DNA of 22,066 nucleotides from CAZCEC01 sp964497615 (GTDB lineage: Bacteria > Chloroflexota > Anaerolineae > Anaerolineales > UBA6663), in NCBI GenBank assembly GCA_964497615.1, contig CAZCEC010000093.1:1-22066 (forward strand), written 5' to 3'. Of the stretch, positions 1-5,898 are shown in pieces. Position 1 is the stretch's first letter; each line of letters opens with the position of its first letter. The notes beneath the pieces were generated by a model. The model was given only the letters and a program-made list of their open reading frames with translations. It had not been told where the DNA came from and did no database searches. A program made the position numbers and the translations under genes.

Positions 1-775
1 GCCACACCCGTCGTGTCTGCGGTAGGGGCGAAGCCTTGGCCGCCGCCCCGCCGGCGTCACCCTCTGCTCTGGGCCAATGCTTCGCCCTAATCCACGCCGC
101 CACCGCCCAGCCGGCCACATACACCGCCTGCGCCGCCAGCACGAACGCGAAAAAGAAATGCGTCAGCGTGCCCGCCGCGCACACCGCCGCAAACGCCGCC
201 CATGCCGCCGCTCGCGCAGTCGGGGCCTTTACGGCCCCGCTATCCAGCGCCCGCATCAGCCAGTAGAACGACAGCACCGCCCACAGCAAATACAGCGCAT
301 ACGGCCGCAATTCCTGTCCATACGCCACCCCCAGCGGCGCCGCCGCCATCAGCGCCATCGCCGTCAGCGGCATCCAGTATGCGGCCTGGACTTGAGCCCG
401 CGCAGGCGGGCTTTGTGCCTTCGTTGCGGCGGTTTTGAACCGCCCAGTGGCTCTGCGCGCCAGCGGCCACATCGCCGCCACGCTCACCACGCTCGCCAGC
501 GCCGCCGGGAACCGCAGCCAGAACTCCGCCCGCCCCGGCGCCCCCTCCACCGGCCCCACGCCGCGCAGCCAGAAACGCGTGATCACATAGTCCAATGGCC
601 GCGCCGCATGCTCGATCAGCCGCGGGCTCATCGCCCGCAGCGGCTGTTGGGCCACCTCCACCTGGCGCAGTTCGTCGTACCACAGGCTCTTCGCCCCCAG
701 CGCGTGCAGCCGCAGCGCCCAGCCCGCCAGCAGGATGGCCGCCCCCAGCACAAGTCCAGGGCTATGCCTTCTCAT
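1..775 (-). CDS. GT39-like (PMT/ArnT-type) membrane glycosyltransferase, N-terminal part, truncated by window edge
   Basis: The reading frame is open from ATG at 775 to the left edge (257 complete codons, no stop), with an in-frame TAG just upstream of the ATG. The protein begins with a hydrophobic segment (residues 7-22), then a loop carrying SLWYDE (residues 30-35). An acidic pair after the first membrane helix is typical of GT-C polyprenyl-phosphate-sugar dependent transferases such as GT39/PMT/ArnT. Further hydrophobic segments lie near residues 89-107, 132-152, 158-174, 186-203 and 207-228. The family moves a sugar from a lipid carrier onto protein or lipid on the outer side of the membrane. 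Three palindromic repeats lie in frame at residues about 111-127, 179-185 and 229-251, all in predicted loops. The C-terminal half is outside the window, so acceptor and sugar cannot be inferred. It diverges from vapBC across a shared 69-bp regulatory gap. Confidence 0.8.
   Translation of the reverse strand, partial: MRRHSPGLVLGAAILLAGWALRLHALGAKSLWYDELRQVEVAQQPLRAMSPRLIEHAARPLDYVITRFWLRGVGPVEGAPGRAEFWLRFPAALASVVSVAAMWPLARRATGRFKTAATKAQSPPARAQVQAAYWMPLTAMALMAAAPLGVAYGQELRPYALYLLWAVLSFYWLMRALDSGAVKAPTARAAAWAAFAAVCAAGTLTHFFFAFVLAAQAVYVAGWAVAAWIRAKHWPRAEGDAGGAAAKASPLPQTRRVW
23..89. repeat. 67-bp palindromic repeat inside the glycosyltransferase frame
   Basis: Two 19-bp arms, 23-41 (TAGGGGCGAAGCCTTGGCC) and 71-89, are near-perfect reverse complements around a 29-bp centre. 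The element lies wholly inside the open reading frame and encodes a soluble Ala/Gly/Lys-rich loop at about residues 229-251, right after a membrane segment. From general knowledge the GGGGCGAAGC motif recurs in intergenic repeats of several bacterial phyla; copy number in this genome cannot be judged here. Confidence 0.7.
221..239. repeat. Small GC palindrome with TTTA loop inside coding sequence
   Basis: A perfect 7-bp stem, CGGGGCC (221-227) with GGCCCCG (233-239), closes a TTTAC loop. The same layout (GC stem around a TTTA-containing loop, different stem sequence) occurs at 5611-5631 and 15909-15927. Here it encodes roughly residues 179-185 (SGAVKAP) between two membrane segments. Confidence 0.55.
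395..444. repeat. Double-hairpin repeat inserted in the glycosyltransferase frame
   Basis: Two adjacent hairpins are visible: AGCCCGC (395-401) with GCGGGCT (406-412), and GGCGGTT (428-434) with AACCGCC (438-444), separated by TTGTGCCTTCGTTGC-like sequence. On the minus strand the block reads in frame as about residues 111-127 (GRFKTAATKAQSPPARA), a polar stretch between hydrophobic segments. The two stems joined by a short AT-richer link look like a mobile palindromic repeat rather than selected protein sequence (inference). Confidence 0.65.
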
Positions 776-798
776 GGACTATGATTACGCATGGGCGT

Positions 799-830
799 AT
801 GTTATACTTTTCAGCGCGTTTGTATAACAT
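799..830. promoter_or_regulatory. Divergent promoter/operator palindrome upstream of vapBC
   Basis: ATGTTATAC (799-807) and GTATAACAT (822-830) form a perfect 9-bp inverted repeat with a 14-bp spacer; arm centres are 23 bp apart, about two helical turns. The arms contain -10-like hexamers on both strands: TATACT at 803-808 (+) and TATAAC on the minus strand at 801-806. No good -35 was found. AbrB-fold antitoxins usually bind such palindromes to repress their own operon, so this is a likely VapB(C) site. A second small inverted repeat, TACGC/GCGTA, sits at 786-799. Confidence 0.6.
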
Positions 831-844
831 GAACGGAGGGCCTG

Positions 845-1081
845 ATGACTGAGTTGACGGTGTCGGCCAAGGGCTGGGTGGTCATCCCCGCCGACTTGCG
901 CCGCAAGTACGAATTGGCGCCTGGCGCCAAGGTGATCGTGGTGGACTACGGCGGCGTGCTGGCGCTCGTCCCCGCGCTCGACCGGCCCCTTGAGCAGTCG
1001 GCCGGCATCCTGGCCGGCGGGCGATCCTTGACCCGCGCCCTGAAACGCGAGCGCCAGCGGGAACGCCGCCGTGGCCGCTAA
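845..1081 (+). CDS. vapB: VapB-type antitoxin, AbrB/MazE (SpoVT-AbrB) family
   Basis: This is a 78-residue protein. Residues 1-47 match the swapped-hairpin AbrB DNA-binding fold: a strand with VSAKGWVVIPADLRRKY, then LAPGAKVIVVDYGG. The C-terminal part is basic (RALKRERQRERRRGR) and is the usual region that wraps and blocks the toxin. The ATG at 845 has GGAGGG at 835-840 as ribosome binding site. The stop at 1081 lies 11 bases inside the downstream PIN toxin gene, the overlap expected for translational coupling in toxin-antitoxin operons. The protein should bind the PIN toxin and repress the operon through the palindrome at 799-830. Family assignment is from sequence; pairing with the next gene is from context. 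Confidence 0.85.
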   Translation: MTELTVSAKGWVVIPADLRRKYELAPGAKVIVVDYGGVLALVPALDRPLEQSAGILAGGRSLTRALKRERQRERRRGR

Positions 1082-1487
1082 GCGCACGGCGTATGTGCTC
1101 GACAGCTTTGCCGTGCTGGCCTATCTTCAGGCCGAGCCGGGCGCGGCCCAGGTCCGGGCGGTGCTGGCGAATGCCGCCCGCCGCCGGGCGCCGACGGCGC
1201 TGTGCCTCGTGAACTTTGGCGAAGTCGTCTACATCGTCGAGCGCGAACAGGGGCTCACCGCGGCTCAAACCGCCATCGCGGCGATTGACCAGTTGCCCAT
1301 CGAACTTGTGCCCGCCGACCGGGCCCTCACCCTGGCCGCTGCTCACCTCAAGGCCCAATTCTCGCTCGCTTATGCGGATGCCCTCGCCGCGGCTCTGGCC
1401 CGCCGCCGCGGCGCAACCCTCCTCACCGGCGACCCGGAGTTTCAGCCCCTCAGCCACCTGGTCCGGCTCCGGTGGCTGGCGCCCTAA
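1071..1487 (+). CDS. vapC: VapC-type toxin, PIN-domain ribonuclease
   Basis: This is a 138-residue PIN domain starting at GTG 1071, overlapping vapB. The four acidic positions of the metal-dependent RNase site are present: D11 (YVLDSFAVLAYL), E51 (NFGEVVY), D103 (YADALAAALA) and D121 (TGDPEF). Length and motif order are normal for VapC. Such toxins cut specific RNAs (tRNA or rRNA) when freed from their antitoxin; the target here is unknown. The gene seems intact. Its TAA (1485-1487) overlaps the stop codon of the convergent hydrolase gene, leaving no room for a terminator. Confidence 0.88.
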   Translation: MAAKRTAYVLDSFAVLAYLQAEPGAAQVRAVLANAARRRAPTALCLVNFGEVVYIVEREQGLTAAQTAIAAIDQLPIELVPADRALTLAAAHLKAQFSLAYADALAAALARRRGATLLTGDPEFQPLSHLVRLRWLAP

Positions 1488-2122
1488 TCCGCCAGGAATG
1501 GATTCTCCCGCCGCTCCGCCCCGATCGTCGTCAGCGGCCCGTGCCCCGAGCACACCGTCGTCTCGTCCGGCAGCCTCAGCAGCACCTCGCGGATGCTCTT
1601 CATCAGCGTGTCGTAGTCGCCCCCCGGCAGGTCGGTCCGCCCAATGCCCTGCTGGAACAGCACATCCCCGCTGAACACCGCCGCCCCCGCCGCGTGATAG
1701 AACGCCACGTGCCCCACCGTGTGCCCCGGCACGAACAGCACCTCGAACCGCACACTGCCCGCCTCCACCGGCTGGCCCGGTTCCAGCAGCCAGTCCGGCT
1801 CGGGGCAGGCGGGCACGCGCATCCCGAACAGCGCCGCGCCCCCGCGCTGGCGCATCAGCGGCAGTTCCAGCGGGTGAATGCCGAACGGCGCCTGGGTCGC
1901 CGCCACCACCTCCGCCACCGCGCCCAGGTGGTCGAAGTGCGCGTGCGTCAGCAGCACCGCCCGCGCCGTCCACTCGCGCTGCGCCAGTTCTTTAAGGATG
2001 CGCGGCGCCTCTGCCCCCGGATCGATCACCACCGCGTCGTGCGTCGCCGGGTCCGCCGCCACATAGCAGTTCGTCTGCACCGGCCCAACGGATAACTGTA
2101 GAACTTGCAGGGCGTTGGTCAT
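1484..2122 (-). CDS. Metallo-beta-lactamase-fold hydrolase, glyoxalase II-like
   Basis: This is a 212-residue single-domain protein. The HxHxDH motif is T-H60-A-H62-F-D64-H65, followed by H134 (PGHTVGH), D153 (SGDVLF) and H194 (SGHGP), the full set of two-metal ligands of the glyoxalase II/YcbL group. The GRTDLPGGD stretch at 161-169 is also typical of that group. The small size (no C-terminal substrate domain) matches YcbL-type enzymes that hydrolyse thioesters such as lactoylglutathione-like compounds; the true substrate is not determinable. Start at ATG 2122 is preferred because AAAGGA lies just upstream and the protein begins in register with the family; the longer open frame upstream is repeat and GxxExxY antisense. 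Its promoter region carries the repeat at 2130-2180. Confidence 0.88.
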   Translation of the reverse strand: MTNALQVLQLSVGPVQTNCYVAADPATHDAVVIDPGAEAPRILKELAQREWTARAVLLTHAHFDHLGAVAEVVAATQAPFGIHPLELPLMRQRGGAALFGMRVPACPEPDWLLEPGQPVEAGSVRFEVLFVPGHTVGHVAFYHAAGAAVFSGDVLFQQGIGRTDLPGGDYDTLMKSIREVLLRLPDETTVCSGHGPLTTIGAERRENPFLAD

Positions 2123-2129
2123 GGTTCCT

Positions 2130-2180
2130 TTCACCGCGGAGCACGCGGAGCGCGCGGAGAGGGGGGAGAGGGGGGAGAAG
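2130..2180. repeat. GC-rich CGCGGAG repeat, left copy beside GxxExxY
   Basis: It begins TTCACCGCGGAGCACGCGGA and continues with further CGCGGAG units, then GGGGGGAGA units. Bases 2130-2159 match the reverse complement of 2695-2724 at 29 of 30 positions, so the GxxExxY gene lies between inverted copies with TTCACCGCGGAG outermost on both sides. The left copy also encodes the Pro/Arg-rich tail of the GxxExxY protein on the minus strand. Confidence 0.75.
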
Positions 2181-2577
2181 TGCTCTCCTCCAAATTGTGC
2201 GCCAGCCGCATAATCCCGTGCTTGAGCAAGGTCACGTTGAAATTGATGATCAGCCCGAGCTTGCACCCCGACAACTTCAGATACGACAGCAGTTGCGCCT
2301 GATGGATGGGCGCCAGCGCCTCCACCGATTTCACCTCGACGATGACCTTGCCGTCCACCAGCAGGTCCAGCCGGTAGCCGCAATCCATGCTCAAGCCGCG
2401 ATAGATCAGCGGCAGCGCCTTCTGCTTCTCGACGGCCCAGCCCGCCTCCGTCAGATCATACGCCAGGCAAGCCTCATACGCCGACTCCAACAGCCCCGGC
2501 CCCAGCGCCCGATGCACATTAATGGCCGCCCCGATAATCGCCTCGCTGATCTTGTCATGCTCCTGTTTTTCGCTCAT
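2131..2577 (-). CDS. GxxExxY protein (PD-(D/E)xK nuclease-like)
   Basis: The 148-residue product carries the name-giving motif G28-LL-E31-SA-Y34 after an INVHRALGPG helix start, and RLD71-(x9)-E81-V-K83, which fits a PD-(D/E)xK nuclease core. ATG 2577 is chosen because GGAG lies upstream and SEKQEHDKISEAIIGAAINV aligns with family N-termini; ATG 2595 is possible. The role of the family is not established; members occur in many phyla, often near repeats. The last 15 residues (Ser/Pro/Arg-rich) are read from the CGCGGAG repeat, so the native stop was probably lost or the gene sits inside the repeat. Inverted repeat copies at 2130-2159 and 2695-2724 bracket the gene. Confidence 0.8.
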   Translation of the reverse strand: MSEKQEHDKISEAIIGAAINVHRALGPGLLESAYEACLAYDLTEAGWAVEKQKALPLIYRGLSMDCGYRLDLLVDGKVIVEVKSVEALAPIHQAQLLSYLKLSGCKLGLIINFNVTLLKHGIMRLAHNLEESTSPPSPPSPRAPRAPR

Positions 2578-2599
2578 CCCCACTCTCCAACTCATTATT

Positions 2600-2725
2600 C
2601 CCCGCGCGCTCCGCGGTGAAGAACTCCTCCCCCTCTCCCTTACTCCGCGTTCTCCGCGCGCTCCGCGGTGACGCTTCTTTCCGCCTCTCCCTTACTCCGC
2701 GCTCTCCGCGTGCTCCGCGGTGAAT
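2600..2725. repeat. GC-rich CTCCGCGGTGA repeat, three right-hand copies
   Basis: Three copies end in CTCCGCGGTGA, at about 2606-2620, 2643-2671 and 2695-2724. The last two share a leading CCTCTCCCTTACTCCGCG and are spaced about 53 bp apart. They are inverted relative to the copy at 2130-2159. The outermost copy encodes, on the minus strand, the last residues of the M20 hydrolase (SFTAEHAESAE, then stop). Related copies are at 9300-9336 and 10879-10903. Confidence 0.75.
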
Positions 2726-3975
2726 GATTGGGCCAACTCAACCGCCGCCCGCAGCAGCACATTCGCCCCCGCCACGCACGCCTCCCACTCGCTGAACTCC
2801 TCCGGCGAGTGGCTTACCCCCGCCCGCGACGGAACAAAGATCATCCCCGCCTCCGTCCACGGCGCCAGCGACTGCGCATCGTGCCCCGCCCCCGACACCA
2901 GCGGCATGTGGCTCAGCCTCAGCGAATCCGCGGCGGCGGCAATGGCCGCCTGCGCGCGCTCGCTCATCGGCGCGGGCACGCATCCGCCCAGCGCCTTCAC
3001 GTCCAGCCCCAGCGCATACTGCCGCGCGATCACGTTTGCCAGCCCCAGCAGCGCCGTCTCCAGCTCGTCCAGCAGCGCCTGGTCCGGCGCGCGGAACTCC
3101 AGGCCCACCTCCGCCTCGCCCGGCACAATGTTAAAGGCGCCCGGCCGAAACGTCATCTGCCCCACGTTCGCCACGCACCCGCGCAGCGCGAAGTCGCGCG
3201 CCACCAGCTCCCGCGCCGTCAGCACAAACGCCGCCGCCCCCAGCCCCGCGTCGCGCCGCTCGTCCATCGGCGTCGTGCCCGCGTGGTTGGCCTTGCCCTG
3301 GAAGATCACCCGGTACGACGTGATGCCCACAATCGCGCTCACCACCCCAATCGCCACCGCCTCCCGCGCCAGCCGCGGCCCCTGTTCGATGTGCAATTCC
3401 AGGTAGCCCGCCAGCGTGGCCGGGTCGCGCCGCGCTGTGTGGATCAGGGCCTCATCCAGCCCCGCGCGCGCCAATCCCTCTTCCAGCGCCTTCCGCCCCC
3501 CGCGCGGCTGCGCCAATGCGCCCGGCGCCAGCGTCCCCGCCAGCGCCGCGCTGCCCAGCAGCCCCACCAGCGTGCCCTCCTCGTCGGTGAAGTCAATCAC
3601 TTCCACATCCACCGGCAGCACTAACCCCGCTTCCTGGATCGTCCGCGCCGCCTCCAATGCCGCCACCACCCCCAACGCCCCATCGAACCGCCCGCCGTTG
3701 GGCACCGAGTCGAGATGCGAGCCCAATAGTAAGGTGCGTGGCTGGGGGGTAGCAGCAGACGCCCGCAGGATCGCCGAGTGATTCCCCGCCGCATCCACCT
3801 TTATTTCCAGCCCCGCCGCGCGCGCCCGCTCCAGGAACCACGCCCGCGCCTCCAGGTGCGCCGCGCTCAGCGACGGCCGGTGCACCCCCCGCGCCTCGCC
3901 TTCGCCCACCGCCCCGATCTCGGCCAGGGCGTCAAAGTCCTGCTGCATGCGTTCCGCATTGATCAGAAGGCTCAT
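2692..3975 (-). CDS. M20 family Zn-dependent amidohydrolase (N-carbamoyl-L-amino acid hydrolase / allantoate amidohydrolase type)
   Basis: This is a 427-residue protein of normal family length. Metal and catalytic motifs in order: GSHLDS with H87, GGRFDGALG with D98, FTDEEGT with E132/E133, ELHIEQGP with H195, and KANHAGTTPMDERRDA with H231 at the dimerisation lid; SGAGHDAQ near the C-terminus supplies the last ligand. This set marks the HyuC/AllC subgroup, which removes an N-carbamoyl group from amino acids or hydrolyses allantoate, a step in hydantoin, pyrimidine or purine degradation. No neighbouring ureide genes help choose. ATG 3975 is preferred by alignment (MSLLINAERMQQDFDALAEI); ATG 3996, hugging a GGATGAAGG sequence, would add seven residues. 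The C-terminal SFTAEHAESAE is encoded by a CGCGGAG repeat and is probably not part of the ancestral protein. Confidence 0.88.
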   Translation of the reverse strand: MSLLINAERMQQDFDALAEIGAVGEGEARGVHRPSLSAAHLEARAWFLERARAAGLEIKVDAAGNHSAILRASAATPQPRTLLLGSHLDSVPNGGRFDGALGVVAALEAARTIQEAGLVLPVDVEVIDFTDEEGTLVGLLGSAALAGTLAPGALAQPRGGRKALEEGLARAGLDEALIHTARRDPATLAGYLELHIEQGPRLAREAVAIGVVSAIVGITSYRVIFQGKANHAGTTPMDERRDAGLGAAAFVLTARELVARDFALRGCVANVGQMTFRPGAFNIVPGEAEVGLEFRAPDQALLDELETALLGLANVIARQYALGLDVKALGGCVPAPMSERAQAAIAAAADSLRLSHMPLVSGAGHDAQSLAPWTEAGMIFVPSRAGVSHSPEEFSEWEACVAGANVLLRAAVELAQSFTAEHAESAE

Positions 3976-3985
3976 GGAGTCGATT

Positions 3986-4021
3986 TTACCTTTCATCCTT
4001 CATCCTTCATAATTCATCCTT
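3986..4021. repeat. TTCATCC tandem repeat between divergent M20 hydrolase and cysS
   Basis: Direct TTCATCCT units occur three to four times, the last ending at the cysS start codon. The block fills the whole 46-bp divergent gap, so the promoters of one or both genes must include or lie beyond it. It also supplies the only purine-rich sequence before the alternative M20 start at 3996. Confidence 0.6.
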
Positions 4022-5479
4022 ATGAAGCCCCTCCGCCTCTACGACACGTACGAGCGCCGCGTGCGCGACTTTGCCCCGCTCCAGCCCGGCCCGGTTGGCC
4101 TATACTGCTGCGGCCTCACCGTCTACGACTACGCCCACATCGGCAACCTGCGCACCTACATCTTCGAGGACGTGCTCCGCCGCACCCTCGAGTTCAACGG
4201 CTACACCGTCCAGCACGTCCAGAACGTCACCGACGTGGGCCACCTCGTCTCCGACGCCGACACCGGCGAAGACAAGATGGAGAAAGGCTCGCGCCGCACC
4301 GGCAAGAGCGCCTGGGAGCTGGCCGAATACTACTTCCAGGCCTTTCAGGACGACCTGCGCCGCCTGAACGTCCTCTTCCCCCACACCTGGTGCCGCGCCA
4401 CCGACCACATCCCCGAGCAGATAGATTTCATCAAGTGCATCGAAGCCAAAGGCTTCACCTACACGACCTCCGACGGCGTCTACTTCGACACCGCCCGCCT
4501 GCCCAGCTACGGCCACCTCGCCCGCCTGGATGCGGAGGGCCTGCGGGCCGGCGCGCGCGTGGACGTGGGCGAGAAGCGCTCCCCCACCGACTTCGCCCTG
4601 TGGAAGTTCAGCCCGCCCGGCGAGCAGCGCCAGATGGAGTGGGACAGCCCCTGGGGGCGCGGCTTCCCCGGCTGGCACATCGAGTGCTCGGCCATGGCCG
4701 CCAAATACCTCGGCCCCTTCTTCGATATCCACTGCGGCGGCGAAGACCACATCACCGTCCACCACCCCAACGAGATCGCCCAAAGCGAAGCCTGCCACGG
4801 CACCCGCCTCGCCAACTTCTGGATGCACGGCTACTTCCTGCAACTGGACGAGGCCAAGATGGGCAAGAGCGCCGGGGGCTTCCTGCGCCTGCAAACGCTC
4901 ATCGACCGCGGCCTCGACCCCCTGGCCTGGCGCTTCTTCTGCCTCGGCGCGCACTACCGCGCCAAGCTCAACTTCACCTGGGACGCCCTCGACGGCGCCC
5001 TCACCGCCCTCAACCGCCTCCGCGCCCTCGCCCACGAGTGGGGACAGGCCTCCTCGGACATGTCATTCCGAGGCCGGTCTTTGGCCGAGGAATCTTCTCC
5101 CCCCACCGGCGCCGCCCCGCCCGCGCCTGACCCCAGCTTCGTGGATCGGTTCGTTGATTGCCTCAACGACGACCTCAACACCCCCCGCGCCCTCGCCCTC
5201 GCCTGGGAACTCGCCCGCGCCGATCTGGCCCCCGCCGTCAAGCGCGCCACCCTGCTCGTCTTCGATCAAGTCCTCGGCCTCGGCCTCGCCGACTGGCAGC
5301 CCCCCGCCGCCGCCGCCGTGCCCGCCGAAGTCGCCGCCCTCGTCGAGCAGCGCCAGGCCGCCCGCCAGGAGAAACGCTGGCAGGATGCCGACTCCCTGCG
5401 CGCCCAAATCCGCGCCCTCGGCTACGAGATCGAAGACTCGGCCAGCGGCGCCCAGGTCCGGCCCTCCCGCCCGGTATAG
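4022..5479 (+). CDS. cysS: Cysteinyl-tRNA synthetase
   Basis: This class I aminoacyl-tRNA synthetase of 485 residues charges tRNA-Cys in the cytoplasm. Visible are the HIGH-type motif H39-I-G-N42 in YDYAHIGNLRTY, zinc ligands C30, C222 (WHIECS), H247/H248 and E251 (HHPNE), and the KMSKS loop as KMGKS (279-283). The anticodon-binding helical domain follows (about 310-460), with FVDCLNDDLNTPRAL at 377-391. Between residues about 343 and 372 lies a low-complexity stretch (SSDMSFRGRSLAEESS, then Pro/Ala-rich), whose first half is encoded by a TGTCATTCCGAGG repeat. This is a linker position where a surface insert would be tolerated, so the gene is probably functional. No Shine-Dalgarno is visible before ATG 4022; the start matches the family (MKPLRLYDTY). 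No other obvious cysS copy is in the window. Confidence 0.95.
   Translation: MKPLRLYDTYERRVRDFAPLQPGPVGLYCCGLTVYDYAHIGNLRTYIFEDVLRRTLEFNGYTVQHVQNVTDVGHLVSDADTGEDKMEKGSRRTGKSAWELAEYYFQAFQDDLRRLNVLFPHTWCRATDHIPEQIDFIKCIEAKGFTYTTSDGVYFDTARLPSYGHLARLDAEGLRAGARVDVGEKRSPTDFALWKFSPPGEQRQMEWDSPWGRGFPGWHIECSAMAAKYLGPFFDIHCGGEDHITVHHPNEIAQSEACHGTRLANFWMHGYFLQLDEAKMGKSAGGFLRLQTLIDRGLDPLAWRFFCLGAHYRAKLNFTWDALDGALTALNRLRALAHEWGQASSDMSFRGRSLAEESSPPTGAAPPAPDPSFVDRFVDCLNDDLNTPRALALAWELARADLAPAVKRATLLVFDQVLGLGLADWQPPAAAAVPAEVAALVEQRQAARQEKRWQDADSLRAQIRALGYEIEDSASGAQVRPSRPV
5061..5095. repeat. Palindromic half-element inserted in frame in cysS
   Basis: TGTCATTCCGAGG (5061-5073) and CCGAGGAATCT (5085-5095) flank a short GC hairpin. 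The same two blocks in the same order occur at 19151-19187, where they are half of a 97-bp double palindrome in an intergenic region. In cysS the 35-bp copy encodes about residues 347-358 (MSFRGRSLAEES) with no frame break. Confidence 0.8.
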
Positions 5480-5690
5480 GTGCGGCCCGATGGCCAGCCT
5501 CCCTCGCTCCCTTCCCATGTTGAAGGTCAGCGACTTCATCCACCACTCCCTAAGCCCGGTTGACCGGGCGTCGCTCACCCGTCCCCCGCAGCGAAGCGGA
5601 GTGGGGATAGCCCGGAGCCTTTAGCTCCGGGCGGCTCCGGGCGGCTCCGGGCAGGTCGATCGGTAGACTAATTCGTTACCCTGCAAGTAG
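5480..5690. other. Intergenic region after cysS with several short palindromes
   Basis: No gene is seen here. It holds at least three hairpins: GCCCGG/CCGGGC with a TTGA loop (5554-5569); CCGC..GCGG in CCGCAGCGAAGCGG (5586-5599); and CCCGGAGC/GCTCCGGG with a CTTTA loop (5611-5631). The last runs into three 10-bp GCTCCGGGCG units (5624-5653). One or more may end cysS transcription, but none has a clear T-run after it, so they read as repeats first and terminators only possibly. Confidence 0.55.
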
Positions 5691-5694
5691 GGTT

Positions 5695-5800
5695 GGGGGC
5701 ACGGGGTTAGGTCCGCACTCCCCTTCCCTTGCAGGGAAGGGGCCGGGGGTTAGGTCAGCTCCCCCTTCCCTTGCAGGGAAGGGGGCAGGGGGTTAGGTCA
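5695..5800. repeat. Tandem hairpin repeat, 41-44-bp period, upstream of uvrA
   Basis: Two near-identical units each contain a palindrome, CCCCTTCCC/GGGAAGGGG with a TTGCA loop (5720-5742) and a 10-bp version at 5761-5785. Each is followed by GGGGGTTAGGTC. A third GGGGTTAGGTC (5703-5713) without the hairpin precedes them, as if a unit was cut. They lie 50-130 bp upstream of the uvrA -10 box. Confidence 0.7.
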
Positions 5801-5845
5801 TTTCATTCCCCGTCACAACCTCCCCTCTTTCCGCCCTCCTCTTTT

Positions 5846-5854
5846 TGGTATAAT
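5846..5854 (+). promoter_or_regulatory. Extended -10 promoter element of uvrA
   Basis: TGGTATAAT (5846-5854) is a perfect TATAAT with the upstream TGn extension, in an AT-rich patch that stands out from its GC-rich surroundings. No good -35 is present, which is usual for extended -10 promoters. The start codon is 45 bp downstream. No LexA-type box was recognised nearby, so SOS control is not shown by the sequence. Confidence 0.65.
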
Positions 5855-5898
5855 ATCTTCTCGCTTAGAACAGTTGTTTGCACCCCTCAAGGTTGTGT

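Noticed and set aside
2123..2383. N-terminal extension of the metallo-hydrolase to 2383
   Set aside because: The added 87 residues are antisense or repeat sequence; a ribosome binding site and family alignment support 2122.
5480..5898. Possible tRNA-Cys or other RNA gene between cysS and uvrA
   Set aside because: No cloverleaf with a GGTTCGA-like T-arm and matching acceptor stem could be built; the region is explained by short palindromes and tandem hairpins.
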